Below, piece by piece: positions 32,437 through 40,158 of a stretch of 64,000 bases of DNA. The stretch is from a virus, in IMG/VR virus record IMGVR_UViG_3300032397_000003, positions 1 through 64,000 of that record; one strand, 5' to 3'. Each line of letters opens with the position of its first letter. Position 1 is the first letter of the stretch. A model generated the notes under the pieces. The model was not told the origin of the DNA and did not search any database. It worked only from the letters and a program-made list of their open reading frames with translations. The position numbers and the translations under genes are program-made.

Positions 32437-33482
32437 TATGCCCCCGTTGTAAAAGTTAAACTATAATCATCTTCTAAATTTATTCCATCACAGGATTTAG
32501 CTGAAGTATTTATTAGTATATTATATTCAGTTAAAGATGTTAAATTACTTCTAGGATTTATAGTAAGAATTTTTGAAGCTATATCAAAACTCATATCTGC
32601 ATCAATATAAGGAACCATATCTAAATTACTATAAACACTATCTTCGTTCATAGCAACATTAAAAGTTAAAACTATATTTGTGCTTCTTGCAACACCTGTA
32701 GCATTATTTACAATATTAGAAGTAATAGTTGGTATAGAAGGGGAATGTGCAGTATCCAATAAAATATTCTGTTCTAGATTTTTTTGATTTTCTAGTTGTG
32801 ATAAACGGAGTATTATGTCATCCACGTGATATACAATCTTAGGAATATTTATACCCCCAGTGGTATCTTGAGTGGGACTATTTTGCATATTAAGAACTAT
32901 ATATGAGCACTTGACGTCAACAGTATGGGTAACCGGGTAGAGTTTTCCAACTGCAAACTGAGATTCTATATCGAAGGCTAGCTGTCCTCTTTCTGTTGTA
33001 TAATTTAAATCTATAACCATAGAACATAATACACCATTTAAAGTAACTGGCACATCTAGTCTTGTTAAACAAGATTCGTCTGCCGCAAATAGAGTCATTC
33101 CCCTCCAGAAGTCATATGGAGTAGTAAAGAAGGTTGTTAGTGGTATCGTAAGTAGCATAGGAATAAAGGAAACATAAGCACCAACTAATTCACTATAGAA
33201 ATTACCATTTACTTGATAGTGGCTACGATAATCGAGCGGGGCGTCGTCCGAAATATTGTACGCTGTGAACGGAAACTTTCCATTACTTGTTTTAAAGGCA
33301 TCTATTGATCTTCTGATAGAATTAGCATCATCAGAAGTATCGGCTAGAATTATTCTTTTTCTAGCCTCTACCGGGGTTTCATTAGGATATACCATTTGAG
33401 AAAAATATAATATAACCCTCTCTAATACAGCTTGAACTGCATAAGGATAGTTTACCGAAGAGGAATAATAACGTTCTGACAT
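32436..33482 (-). CDS. virion structural protein with C-terminal Ig-like domain (348 aa)
   Basis: The first 220 residues (MSERYYSSSVNYPYAVQAVL, then beta-rich strands) look like a tail or baseplate component. The last 90 residues (NNATGVARSTNIVLTFNVAM, then SLTEYNILINTSAKS and YSLTFTTG) match the SbsA/Big_5-type Ig-like fold found in surface and virion proteins. It is flanked by tagged genes on both sides. Likely a structural protein with a carbohydrate- or protein-binding arm. Confidence 0.7.
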   Translation of the reverse strand: MSERYYSSSVNYPYAVQAVLERVILYFSQMVYPNETPVEARKRIILADTSDDANSIRRSIDAFKTSNGKFPFTAYNISDDAPLDYRSHYQVNGNFYSELVGAYVSFIPMLLTIPLTTFFTTPYDFWRGMTLFAADESCLTRLDVPVTLNGVLCSMVIDLNYTTERGQLAFDIESQFAVGKLYPVTHTVDVKCSYIVLNMQNSPTQDTTGGINIPKIVYHVDDIILRLSQLENQKNLEQNILLDTAHSPSIPTITSNIVNNATGVARSTNIVLTFNVAMNEDSVYSNLDMVPYIDADMSFDIASKILTINPRSNLTSLTEYNILINTSAKSCDGINLEDDYSLTFTTGA

Positions 33483-34193
33483 TTATACTAACCTCAAATC
33501 ATATCTAACAGGATCATTTATATATTGTACAATATATTTCCTAAATTTTAAAAAAGCATTCCTATTATGCTTATTCATTTCATTTATATAAAAAGTAATA
33601 TGTAATGATTGACTTCTTGCAAAATTGCCTGATTTTAACATTTCCATAATATTATTATTACTATATCCTGAATATCTTAAACTTTCTATATACATATAAG
33701 CATAAGCCATAATCTCTTGTGGATTTTTCATATATTCAATATCTATATCATTATCTATTGATGAGCCTTCAAAATTATAAAAATTTATTTTATCTCCAGC
33801 TCTAACATAATATTGTCCACGATGAACTAATTCATGTGATAGTAGTATAATTAATTCTTTTTCAAATTGATTAAAAACATCAAGATTATCTTTAGATGTA
33901 TAAAAATAAAAATCATCTGTTAGATAGATAATTATATTATCTTTATTTATAACTCCTTCCACTACTCCTTTATTTACTTTCATTGAATCTATAATAACAA
34001 ACTGTATTTTATAGGTATAAAACTTTTCATTAAATAACTGAAGTGCATCACCTTTAAAAAAAATTAAAGTCCTTTTTAATTGCTTTAATTCATCTTTTAA
34101 AATATCTAAATATTTATCTACATGAACAACTGCTTCATTAAATCTTCCTAGTTGATGATAATAAGGATCAAATTTTCTTTTATACCTTTTCAT
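33483..34193 (-). CDS. tagged HExxH metallopeptidase-like protein, minus-strand copy (236 aa)
   Basis: It begins MKRYKRKFDPYYHQLGRF. The motif S-H-E-L-V-H-R-G-Q lies at about residues 120-128, and Q-E-I-M-A-Y-A at about 159-165. Same length and same blocks as the plus-strand protein 29644-30354. The catalytic H-E-x-x-H and a likely third Glu ligand suggest an active zinc protease. The two copies lie on opposite strands about 3 kb apart. Confidence 0.75.
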   Translation of the reverse strand: MKRYKRKFDPYYHQLGRFNEAVVHVDKYLDILKDELKQLKRTLIFFKGDALQLFNEKFYTYKIQFVIIDSMKVNKGVVEGVINKDNIIIYLTDDFYFYTSKDNLDVFNQFEKELIILLSHELVHRGQYYVRAGDKINFYNFEGSSIDNDIDIEYMKNPQEIMAYAYMYIESLRYSGYSNNNIMEMLKSGNFARSQSLHITFYINEMNKHNRNAFLKFRKYIVQYINDPVRYDLRLV

Positions 34194-34571
34194 TTATACT
34201 GCATCCTGTTGTTTTTGATTCTTCTCATTCTCGTCTTCGTCATCTAATCCAATTGTAACTGGTTTAGCTTTAGGACCATCTTCTGGTTTTTGTGAAGAGG
34301 CAAATCCCGTACTGAGGATATCTTCATTTATAAGCTCCTCATCAAGAAGTGAATCTAAGAATTCTTGAAAATTAGCCTCTTTACTTTCTATAAATTTTTC
34401 AGCACAAAGTTTATTGTTTTCACAAAGTATATCAAACATCATTTCTTTTATGAAATCTAAATTTGATTCTTGTCCTAGAAACTTTGCCTCTCTCTTACAA
34501 TCTAAATATGTTTTATTTATTAGGGAGGCTTTACATCCCCATTCATATAAACAATGTGCTAATAAATTCAT
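34194..34571 (-). CDS. hypothetical protein with acidic tail (125 aa)
   Basis: It starts MNLLAHCLYEWGCKASLINK with three cysteines in the first 25 residues and ends in an acidic K/Q-rich tail (GLDDEDENEKNQKQQDAV). It abuts the metallopeptidase gene. A short adapter or chaperone-like role is possible, but nothing specific is recognised. Confidence 0.65.
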   Translation of the reverse strand: MNLLAHCLYEWGCKASLINKTYLDCKREAKFLGQESNLDFIKEMMFDILCENNKLCAEKFIESKEANFQEFLDSLLDEELINEDILSTGFASSQKPEDGPKAKPVTIGLDDEDENEKNQKQQDAV

Positions 34572-34579
34572 GTTATCAC

Positions 34580-35068
34580 CTATCTTTTAAGGATATCGAA
34601 TAAACTTTTCCTTGTAGAATCCTGTTCAACCTTTATTTCATCTTGAATCACTTCATCTTGAATAACTTCTTTTTCAACTTCAGGTTCTTTGGTAGATTCT
34701 ACTCCTGATTGTTTTTCTAATATCTCTTTCACTAAAAAAGCATTACTTCTATTAGTTGTAATTATTGCATAATCTCTACATATCTCACATATCTCCACTC
34801 TACTCATAATAAATAATTGAGCTTTAGTATATATAGGCATATTATCTATATTAGGAACTGATTTATAAAGCACTTCATTAGAATCGTAATTCTTTCTTTC
34901 ATAATCAACTAATCCGGATTTATTAGCATCTGTTTTTATAAAAGGAACAAGCTTCTCTGCTACATTAGGATAGGATATCCAATCCTTTGTTAAATTTATA
35001 CCTGCTATCTGCATTGTATATTCTTTTACTGAATCTGTTAATCTATACTGGTGTACTATTCTAGCCAT
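34580..35068 (-). CDS. hypothetical structural-region protein (162 aa)
   Basis: It begins MARIVHQYRLTDSVKEYTMQ. A short tandem repeat (E-V-I-Q-D, twice) lies in the acidic C-terminal tail. Two cysteines are present in E-I-C-E-I-C-R-D. A promoter motif lies 26 bases upstream, so it starts the unit 31613-35068. No family is recognised. Confidence 0.65.
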   Translation of the reverse strand: MARIVHQYRLTDSVKEYTMQIAGINLTKDWISYPNVAEKLVPFIKTDANKSGLVDYERKNYDSNEVLYKSVPNIDNMPIYTKAQLFIMSRVEICEICRDYAIITTNRSNAFLVKEILEKQSGVESTKEPEVEKEVIQDEVIQDEIKVEQDSTRKSLFDILKR

Positions 35069-35093
35069 GTGATACTCCTTTACTTTTCATTTT

Positions 35094-35102
35094 TTATTAG
35101 TA
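35094..35102 (-). promoter_or_regulatory. TACTAATAA-type promoter motif
   Basis: Minus-strand TTTTCTTACTAATAAAAAA, 26 bases before the gene 34580-35068. It shares an extended TTTCTTACTAATAA form with 17799 and 58519. Confidence 0.6.
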
Positions 35103-35123
35103 AGAAAACTTTTAATTATTGTT

Positions 35124-36161
35124 TTATTGAATAAAACATTCTGTTATACTCCATACATCATGCCCTTCCTCATCATCTATATCAATAGAATCACCTTCAT
35201 TATACTTTAAAGGTATAGAATCTTTAAAATATAATATTAAGCCAGCCTCATGTTCTTTACATCTAATTAAATTTTTAATTCTTTGCTTTAAAATATTATC
35301 TACAAAAATAAATATTCTTCTATCATAATCTTCATCCCATTCTATAATAGTACCTTTATATACAGAATAACCAAATTTATATACAGTATCCTTAGTTCTA
35401 TCCAAATATATTTTATAAGAAATATTTTTATAATAAATTTGATTAGATTGATAAGGATTATTATTAACAATAATTAAGTAAGAATTTACATCATAATCCC
35501 AAATCCATTTAAAATCTTCTTTAGTGTTTTCCTTAGTTTTATACTTATCCCTAAGAAATACTATATAACTATATTGTTTATCTGATTTAACTTGATTAGT
35601 TAAAATATCATTTATATCATTTATTTTTGGTTCTTTAACTTCTTTTTTTATATCATTAATTATATCAAATCCTTTTGTAATAGTTTTATAATCCACTAAA
35701 CTATTTTTATATAATAAATTCTTTTTATCTACTTCACTTCTATTTATATCTATGGTGGGACAATTAGGAAAAAGAAAATATTCACTATCTTTATATGAGT
35801 AAACCTCTGTTATTTTCCAACTATCTTTTTGAACAGATATATATTGATCTACTGTATATTTAGAGGGTATATTATCTTTAAATAATATCCTTATTTCACC
35901 TTTATTTTGAAAAATACAATATACATTAAAATGTATGGAACTGCTTAAAGAATTTGAGCATGCTAGTAACCTAGTATCGTAATCTTTATCCCATATAACA
36001 ATAATATTTCTATATCTATTAAAAGAAAATCCATAAGGATAATTATCATCAGATAATACTTCTACCTTCTCTTTCTTATAAATAACATAATTATCTTGTA
36101 TTTGATCTTGAGATTTTTCCTTCCAATTTTTAACCAATTGGTTATATTTTTCAATATTCAT
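35124..36161 (-). CDS. protein with two internal repeats (345 aa)
   Basis: The two halves share a plan: Y-G-F-S...N-I-I-V-I-W-D-K-D-Y-D-T-R-L and then I-L-F-K-D-N-I-P-S-K-Y (first copy, about residues 43-115) versus F-G-Y-S...G-T-I-I-E-W-D-E-D-Y-D-R-R-I and L-Y-F-K-D-S-I-P-L-K-Y (second copy, about 260-330). Each ends with W-(K/S)-I-T-E. This is an internal duplication of a beta-rich domain. I recognise no family. It lies next to the AEP-like gene. Confidence 0.65.
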   Translation of the reverse strand: MNIEKYNQLVKNWKEKSQDQIQDNYVIYKKEKVEVLSDDNYPYGFSFNRYRNIIVIWDKDYDTRLLACSNSLSSSIHFNVYCIFQNKGEIRILFKDNIPSKYTVDQYISVQKDSWKITEVYSYKDSEYFLFPNCPTIDINRSEVDKKNLLYKNSLVDYKTITKGFDIINDIKKEVKEPKINDINDILTNQVKSDKQYSYIVFLRDKYKTKENTKEDFKWIWDYDVNSYLIIVNNNPYQSNQIYYKNISYKIYLDRTKDTVYKFGYSVYKGTIIEWDEDYDRRIFIFVDNILKQRIKNLIRCKEHEAGLILYFKDSIPLKYNEGDSIDIDDEEGHDVWSITECFIQ

Positions 36162-36271
36162 TTTTCCTCTCCTTTTGTTATAGTTATTTTATCTCTTCCT
36201 ATTTGGAAAATTTTATTTTTTTTAAAACTGTAATTTTTATGGTATTTTTTAGTAATTACTTTACCCAACAT
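36158..36271 (-). CDS. tiny lysine-rich peptide (37 aa)
   Basis: The minus frame encodes MLGKVITKKYHKNYSFKKNK and ends KGEEK. It overlaps the upstream gene by 11 bases and the next gene's start (ATGA). Its last codons give the GGAGAGG site for 35124-36161. It could be real or a coupling device. Confidence 0.45.
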   Translation of the reverse strand: MLGKVITKKYHKNYSFKKNKIFQIGRDKITITKGEEK

Positions 36272-38126
36272 CAGTCATATATACCTCATCTATCCGTAAT
36301 TCATCGATATAATCATAAATTCTATTTAAAAATATCTGATATAATAAGTAATTGTTTTTTGTTATAGTATTCTTAATTAAATTAAGTAAGGTATTTAATA
36401 TAAAATAAGATACTTTATTCATAGATACAAGAATAGTATTATTTATATTCATAGTAAGATAAAATAATCTACAAGAATTATTTTGAGGTAATACTGAACT
36501 ATATTTCCATCCTCTATCACAATATATAAATTGTTTAAATACACTACTATATTTAAGAATATTATTTATAATACCAAATACATCTCTTTCTTTTAATTCA
36601 GGGTAATGGTCTTTAAGTCTATCTGCATATTTAATTGAATATTGCATACCTTTTAAATATTTTAAAGATTTCCCTTCATAAACTTCTTTTGGATTTATAC
36701 AATTATAATACATACTTCCTAACATTTCAAGAAATATAATAGATATATCTTTTTTATTTCTATCTGATATTTTTAAACCACTCTTAGAAATTATAGTATT
36801 TAATATTTGATTGTTTAAAACAGTTTCTTTTATGTTATTTGGAATAAGATATATATTAGATATAAATGCTATTTCCTTATACTCATTAGAATATCCATTA
36901 GGTATTTGTCTACATGTATTATACATATCGGTAACTATTGATAGTAATTCCGAGTCACTCCAATTAGCTAAATCTCTAGATCCATTTTTACAAACTTTTA
37001 TAGCGTTGAAAATTTCAAAAATAGACCATCCACTAAATTTTCCTGCTGATATAATATCACACATACCTTCATGTCTATACTCTGCTGTTAAGTCTATAAT
37101 TTTAGATTCATTCTTTAAATGTAGAGTTCTATCATTTAAAAATTGATTGTAATCAGTTCTTCTAGCAGAACCTTTACTTTTTCTTTTATATAAAGAACTG
37201 GCTATATTTTTTTTACCACCCTCTTTAATTATTGAAAGGTTTATAATATTATTTATTTCGGGGGGTGATTCTAATTTTGGAATTGATATAGAAGTTCTAT
37301 TCCTTCTAGCATAATCCCTTGCTTCGGTGGGAGTTAAAATTTCACCTGTTTCAGATATAGTTTCATATTGATAGGAATGAGGAAATCTCATTCTTACTGG
37401 TAATTCAAACTTTGTATTATTTTCTTTATTAAAATTATTCAACCAAGATTTTTTTTCTTCCCATGTATATATAGAATCTAATTTTATATATATATGATGT
37501 CCTCCTTCCGGACACACTTCTTCAAGAACAGGTTTACAATTATAATTTTTTAAGTAGTTCTTTAACTTAGTTACTACCTCATCTGTTTTTACAATATTTC
37601 CATCATGACAATCTATATCTAATACAAGCATATTAGAATTTTCTTTAATAGAGGAGCCAACTGTATTAGAGGCTTGTTTTAATGTTTTAACATATTCAGG
37701 AGAGGCAATATTATTTTTAACTCTAGGATTTTTTGTTTCTAAAGGATAGACATGAGAAAGAATATGGTCTTTAATCTCACACATTTTTCTTACTCTAAAT
37801 GATTTCTTTAAATATATATCATAAACATTTGTTTCATACCATCCAGCAGTAGTAGTAATCCAATTAAAAATTTTTAGGGGTTTAGTGGTTAAAGGATTAT
37901 TTTCTGATCCTATTGCTTTAAGATTTACATAACTTAAGATATATTCTTTTTCTAAATCATAACCTAAAAATTCAAAATGATCATAAAGATCATTTATTTC
38001 TTTTTGTTTAAAATGTTTATTCTTTAGTTTCCTTTTAAATTCATTATCTTTTATTTTATTGGATAAAAATTGATTAGGTCTTTTTTCATTAGTTTCTAAT
38101 GTTAAAGTTGAAAAGTCTTTTATCAT
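36261..38126 (-). CDS. AEP-type primase-polymerase candidate (621 aa)
   Basis: The segment N-M-L-V-L-D-I-D-C-H-D (about residues 163-173) and the later E-G-G-H-H-I-Y-I (about 208-215) recall motif I (h-D-h-D) and motif II (x-x-H) of the archaeo-eukaryotic primase superfamily. The C-terminal half is helical with Y and N clusters and no Walker motifs, so no helicase is fused. The call is tentative. It would be a second primase besides the DnaG-type one at 21185-22264. The gene is followed by the tiny gene 36158-36271. Confidence 0.5.
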   Translation of the reverse strand: MIKDFSTLTLETNEKRPNQFLSNKIKDNEFKRKLKNKHFKQKEINDLYDHFEFLGYDLEKEYILSYVNLKAIGSENNPLTTKPLKIFNWITTTAGWYETNVYDIYLKKSFRVRKMCEIKDHILSHVYPLETKNPRVKNNIASPEYVKTLKQASNTVGSSIKENSNMLVLDIDCHDGNIVKTDEVVTKLKNYLKNYNCKPVLEEVCPEGGHHIYIKLDSIYTWEEKKSWLNNFNKENNTKFELPVRMRFPHSYQYETISETGEILTPTEARDYARRNRTSISIPKLESPPEINNIINLSIIKEGGKKNIASSLYKRKSKGSARRTDYNQFLNDRTLHLKNESKIIDLTAEYRHEGMCDIISAGKFSGWSIFEIFNAIKVCKNGSRDLANWSDSELLSIVTDMYNTCRQIPNGYSNEYKEIAFISNIYLIPNNIKETVLNNQILNTIISKSGLKISDRNKKDISIIFLEMLGSMYYNCINPKEVYEGKSLKYLKGMQYSIKYADRLKDHYPELKERDVFGIINNILKYSSVFKQFIYCDRGWKYSSVLPQNNSCRLFYLTMNINNTILVSMNKVSYFILNTLLNLIKNTITKNNYLLYQIFLNRIYDYIDELRIDEVYMTDVG

Positions 38127-38127
38127 A

Positions 38128-38472
38128 TTATTTTACACCACTAAAACAGTATAGAGCTTTTTTAAGTTTTAAGGTAATAGATTCTTTTACATCAGTTGGA
38201 CCTTGTACTAGGATGGTTCCTGTTTTATAGAAGTTAATATTTCCTTTTCTAAATACCAATTGAGTGAATTTATTATCCTCACTTATTCTCCATGTACCTA
38301 TTAACTTTTGTTCTAATATAAAAGGTTTTAAATCATCTATGTTTCCATAAAATAATAACTCTTGATCTTCTAAAGAGGGAGTTGGTATTCCTTCAAGCTC
38401 TAAAATTAAATCTGCGATTTCATTAAGATTCATTTTAGAAATTTTTAATATTATTTCTGTTTTTCTGTCCAT
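38128..38472 (-). CDS. hypothetical protein with a structured leader (114 aa)
   Basis: The protein starts MDRKTEIILKISKMNLNEIA and has mixed alpha/beta content (LIGTWRISEDNKFTQLVFRK). Its ribosome-binding site AGGAGGG lies 7 bases before the ATG but inside a hairpin (38480-38501), and a promoter motif lies more than 200 bases upstream. Translation is therefore probably controlled by the leader. The downstream gene is the AEP-like protein. No function is recognised. Confidence 0.65.
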   Translation of the reverse strand: MDRKTEIILKISKMNLNEIADLILELEGIPTPSLEDQELLFYGNIDDLKPFILEQKLIGTWRISEDNKFTQLVFRKGNINFYKTGTILVQGPTDVKESITLKLKKALYCFSGVK

Positions 38473-38690
38473 AAGAAAACCCTCCTGTTTTATTCAGAGG
38501 GCTTTCATTAAAAGCTTTATCTAATATAGTCTCATTGTTAAACTCATCAAGTAGCTCTGGAAGGAACTTGTTTTACTACAATGAAACTAAATATTCATTA
38601 AATTAGTAAGACTGTATAAATTATGCTTTCCAGAGCATTTTGCTACATGAATTTACAGAGAAATATTCCTCTGAGTATTGTTATTATTTA
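38473..38690 (-). promoter_or_regulatory. structured 5' leader, candidate riboswitch-like RNA
   Basis: No gene lies between the promoter motif at 38688 and the start at 38472. GCTCTGGAA (38554-38562) pairs with TTCCAGAGC (38628-38636). TAGTCTCATTGT (38527-38538) pairs with ACAATGAAACTA (38578-38589), and CAAGT (38548-38552) with ACTTG (38566-38570). The first stem crosses the second, giving a pseudoknot or two alternative folds. The SD hairpin closes the leader. Confidence 0.6.
38480..38501 (-). promoter_or_regulatory. hairpin that sequesters a ribosome-binding site
   Basis: On the minus strand CCCTCTG pairs with CAGGAGGG (one bulge), and GAAA/TTTC extend the stem after one mismatch. The AGGAGGG of the hairpin is the ribosome-binding site of 38128-38472. 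Confidence 0.65.
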
Positions 38691-38697
38691 TTAGTAA
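38688..38697 (-). promoter_or_regulatory. TACTAATAA-type promoter motif with long leader
   Basis: Minus-strand TTCTTACTAATAAATAAT, 216 bases before the gene 38128-38472, far longer than for other genes. Confidence 0.55.
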
Positions 38698-38716
38698 GAA
38701 AATTTTTAATAATATT

Positions 38717-38992
38717 TTAAATTTTTTGTTTTAAATCTTCTATAATTTCTGCTTTTAACATTCCATCTACATTTCTATAAATTTCTATACCTTTTAGAAT
38801 ATAGTATGATATATCTGGATTATTAAAACATAGTTCGATTACATCTTTTTTAGCATAATCATAATTAAGATATATTTTTTTATTTGCTCTCCAATTTTTT
38901 TTAATTGTATCTCCAATATGAATAGTCCAAAATTCTCTAGCCCCTATCTTAGAACTTTTAAGAGCAAGTGGATCACTATGCAATTCCTTCAT
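38717..38992 (-). CDS. hypothetical protein (91 aa)
   Basis: It begins MKELHSDPLALKSSKIGARE and is helical with YYILKGIEIYRNVDG near the middle. A promoter motif lies 14 bases upstream and a terminator ends the previous gene just before it. No family is recognised. Confidence 0.65.
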   Translation of the reverse strand: MKELHSDPLALKSSKIGAREFWTIHIGDTIKKNWRANKKIYLNYDYAKKDVIELCFNNPDISYYILKGIEIYRNVDGMLKAEIIEDLKQKI

Positions 38993-39005
38993 ATAATATC
39001 CTTAT

Positions 39006-39014
39006 TTATTAGTA
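39006..39014 (-). promoter_or_regulatory. TACTAATAA-type promoter motif
   Basis: Minus-strand TATACTAATAAATAAGG, only 14 bases before the gene 38717-38992, directly behind the terminator at 39023-39056. Confidence 0.55.
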
Positions 39015-39022
39015 TAGACTAT

Positions 39023-39056
39023 AAAAAGTGAAATGTATTTTTTATGTACATTTCAC
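39023..39056 (-). terminator. intrinsic terminator
   Basis: GTGAAATGTA (39028-39037) pairs perfectly with TACATTTCAC (39047-39056). Five A on the left become a U-tract on the minus strand. It ends the gene 39095-39427 and is followed by a new promoter motif. Confidence 0.8.
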
Positions 39057-39094
39057 CTTATTTAATTATTATTTCATAACTTTTTTATAAAAAT

Positions 39095-39427
39095 TTAAAT
39101 TTTTTCCTCTTTTTTATAATTAAATACAAGTTTATCAGCAGGAATAATACCTTTAAGCATTATCATCATCTGATTCTCAGGTAGGTCCTCTCTTTCTGTT
39201 CTTAATACAGATTCTTCTTTATTAAGAATAAATCCAAACAATAGACATAATCTAAAAGCATTGATTTTATCATTTATAGGTAGATTCAATTCAGTAAAGA
39301 AATTATCTAAATCCCGATAATACAAAAAGTTCATGAATTTTTTAGTTTCTTCTTGTATAGCTTGCATCTGTAAATTAGCTTCTTTTTCTGTTGATACTTG
39401 TAGACGATTTCTTTGTTTTCTTTTCAA
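39095..39427 (-). CDS. hypothetical helical protein (110 aa)
   Basis: It starts with a basic helix (MKRKQRNRLQVSTEKEANLQ) and contains R-D-L-D-N-F-F-T-E-L-N-L-P and P-A-D-K-L-V-F-N. Likely a small DNA- or RNA-interacting helical protein, but no family is recognised. It is transcribed leftward from the divergent region. Confidence 0.65.
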   Translation of the reverse strand: MKRKQRNRLQVSTEKEANLQMQAIQEETKKFMNFLYYRDLDNFFTELNLPINDKINAFRLCLLFGFILNKEESVLRTEREDLPENQMMIMLKGIIPADKLVFNYKKEEKI

Positions 39428-39455
39428 AGTTAAAACTCCTTTATTTAATAATTAT

Positions 39456-39578
39456 CTATTCTATTAGATTATAAATTAGTAATCTATTTAATTTGCCCTT
39501 TGACATTAGTATTGAAATTTGAGAATAAATAGAATACACATTTTCATTTCTAATTGTTTTATATTTGACTATTCTCAT
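39456..39578 (-). CDS. small basic protein (40 aa)
   Basis: The frame encodes MRIVKYKTIRNENVYSIYSQ and ends LLIYNLIE. An AAGGAG site lies 7 bases before the ATG. It is the first gene of the leftward unit, with a bipartite promoter upstream (39615-39647). Its function is unknown. Confidence 0.6.
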   Translation of the reverse strand: MRIVKYKTIRNENVYSIYSQISILMSKGKLNRLLIYNLIE

Positions 39579-39614
39579 TTATTCACTCCTTATCTAAATT
39601 TCTATTCCTTGTAA

Positions 39615-39647
39615 TTATAATATATAGAAATATTTATTAAAATTAAA
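39615..39647 (-). promoter_or_regulatory. bipartite early-type promoter (leftward)
   Basis: Minus-strand TTTAATTTT, 9 bases, TTCTATATATTATAA, in front of the leftward small gene 39456-39578. It stands back to back with the rightward copy at 39656-39688. Confidence 0.65.
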
Positions 39648-39655
39648 ATTTATTT

Positions 39656-39688
39656 TTTAATTTATTCATTATTTTCTATATATTATTA
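39656..39688 (+). promoter_or_regulatory. bipartite early-type promoter (rightward)
   Basis: TTTAATTTA, 9 bases, TTCTATATATTATTA, in front of the first rightward gene (39720). It is the divide between leftward and rightward transcription in this window. Confidence 0.65.
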
Positions 39689-39719
39689 GAGAAGGGAAAT
39701 TAAAATAGGAGAAAATAGT

Positions 39720-39902
39720 ATGGAACTATTAGAATTACACCAATATGTAAATAAGTTAAAAGAAGGATCATTTGAAGGTTGGTCAGAAGATGAAAGGCTT
39801 GCATATCTGACAGCTTGTATTTCTATTGAAAGGAAGATTGAAGAATTAACCAAGGAAAGTAGTATTAAATTTTTAAAAGAAATGATAAAAGAGGAGAAAT
39901 AA
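39720..39902 (+). CDS. small helical early protein (60 aa)
   Basis: It starts MELLELHQYVNKLKEGSFEG and is acidic and helical. AGGAG lies 9 bases upstream of the ATG. It is the first gene of the rightward early unit. Its small size and position fit a host-takeover protein, but no family is recognised. Confidence 0.65.
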   Translation: MELLELHQYVNKLKEGSFEGWSEDERLAYLTACISIERKIEELTKESSIKFLKEMIKEEK

Positions 39903-39903
39903 A

Positions 39904-40158
39904 ATGGATAATTTAGAGGATCGTTTTATAAAAGAAACTGGACAAGATGTATTTATATCAAATTCCTATAATGAAGATTATTATAGTGCTAATTATGTTG
40001 AATGGTTAGAAAATTTAAACGATAACGATACTGATAATGTCTTTATTCAAGAAGTCTATAAAGCACTAGGATGGCAAGGTGGTACTATTCATCAAGTAGT
40101 TAAAGAAATTGAAAGATTAAAGAGTTGTGAAAGTAGTTATAAAGCAATATCAAGATAA
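39904..40158 (+). CDS. acidic early protein (84 aa)
   Basis: It starts MDNLEDRFIKETGQDVFISN and is acidic with a helical C terminus (KALGWQGGTIHQVVKEIERL). It is coupled to the previous gene by a 1-base gap. No motif is recognised. Confidence 0.65.
   Translation: MDNLEDRFIKETGQDVFISNSYNEDYYSANYVEWLENLNDNDTDNVFIQEVYKALGWQGGTIHQVVKEIERLKSCESSYKAISR

Noticed and set aside
32510-32518. TACTAATAA motif inside the Ig-like structural gene
   Set aside because: It lies 74 bases before the next start and within coding sequence with a normal reading. It could be chance, so I did not list it as a promoter. The same holds for 21249-21257 in the primase gene.
39471-39483. TTACTAATTTA on the minus strand before gene 39095-39427
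   Set aside because: The match to the promoter motif is weaker, and it lies in the coding region of the small gene 39456-39578.
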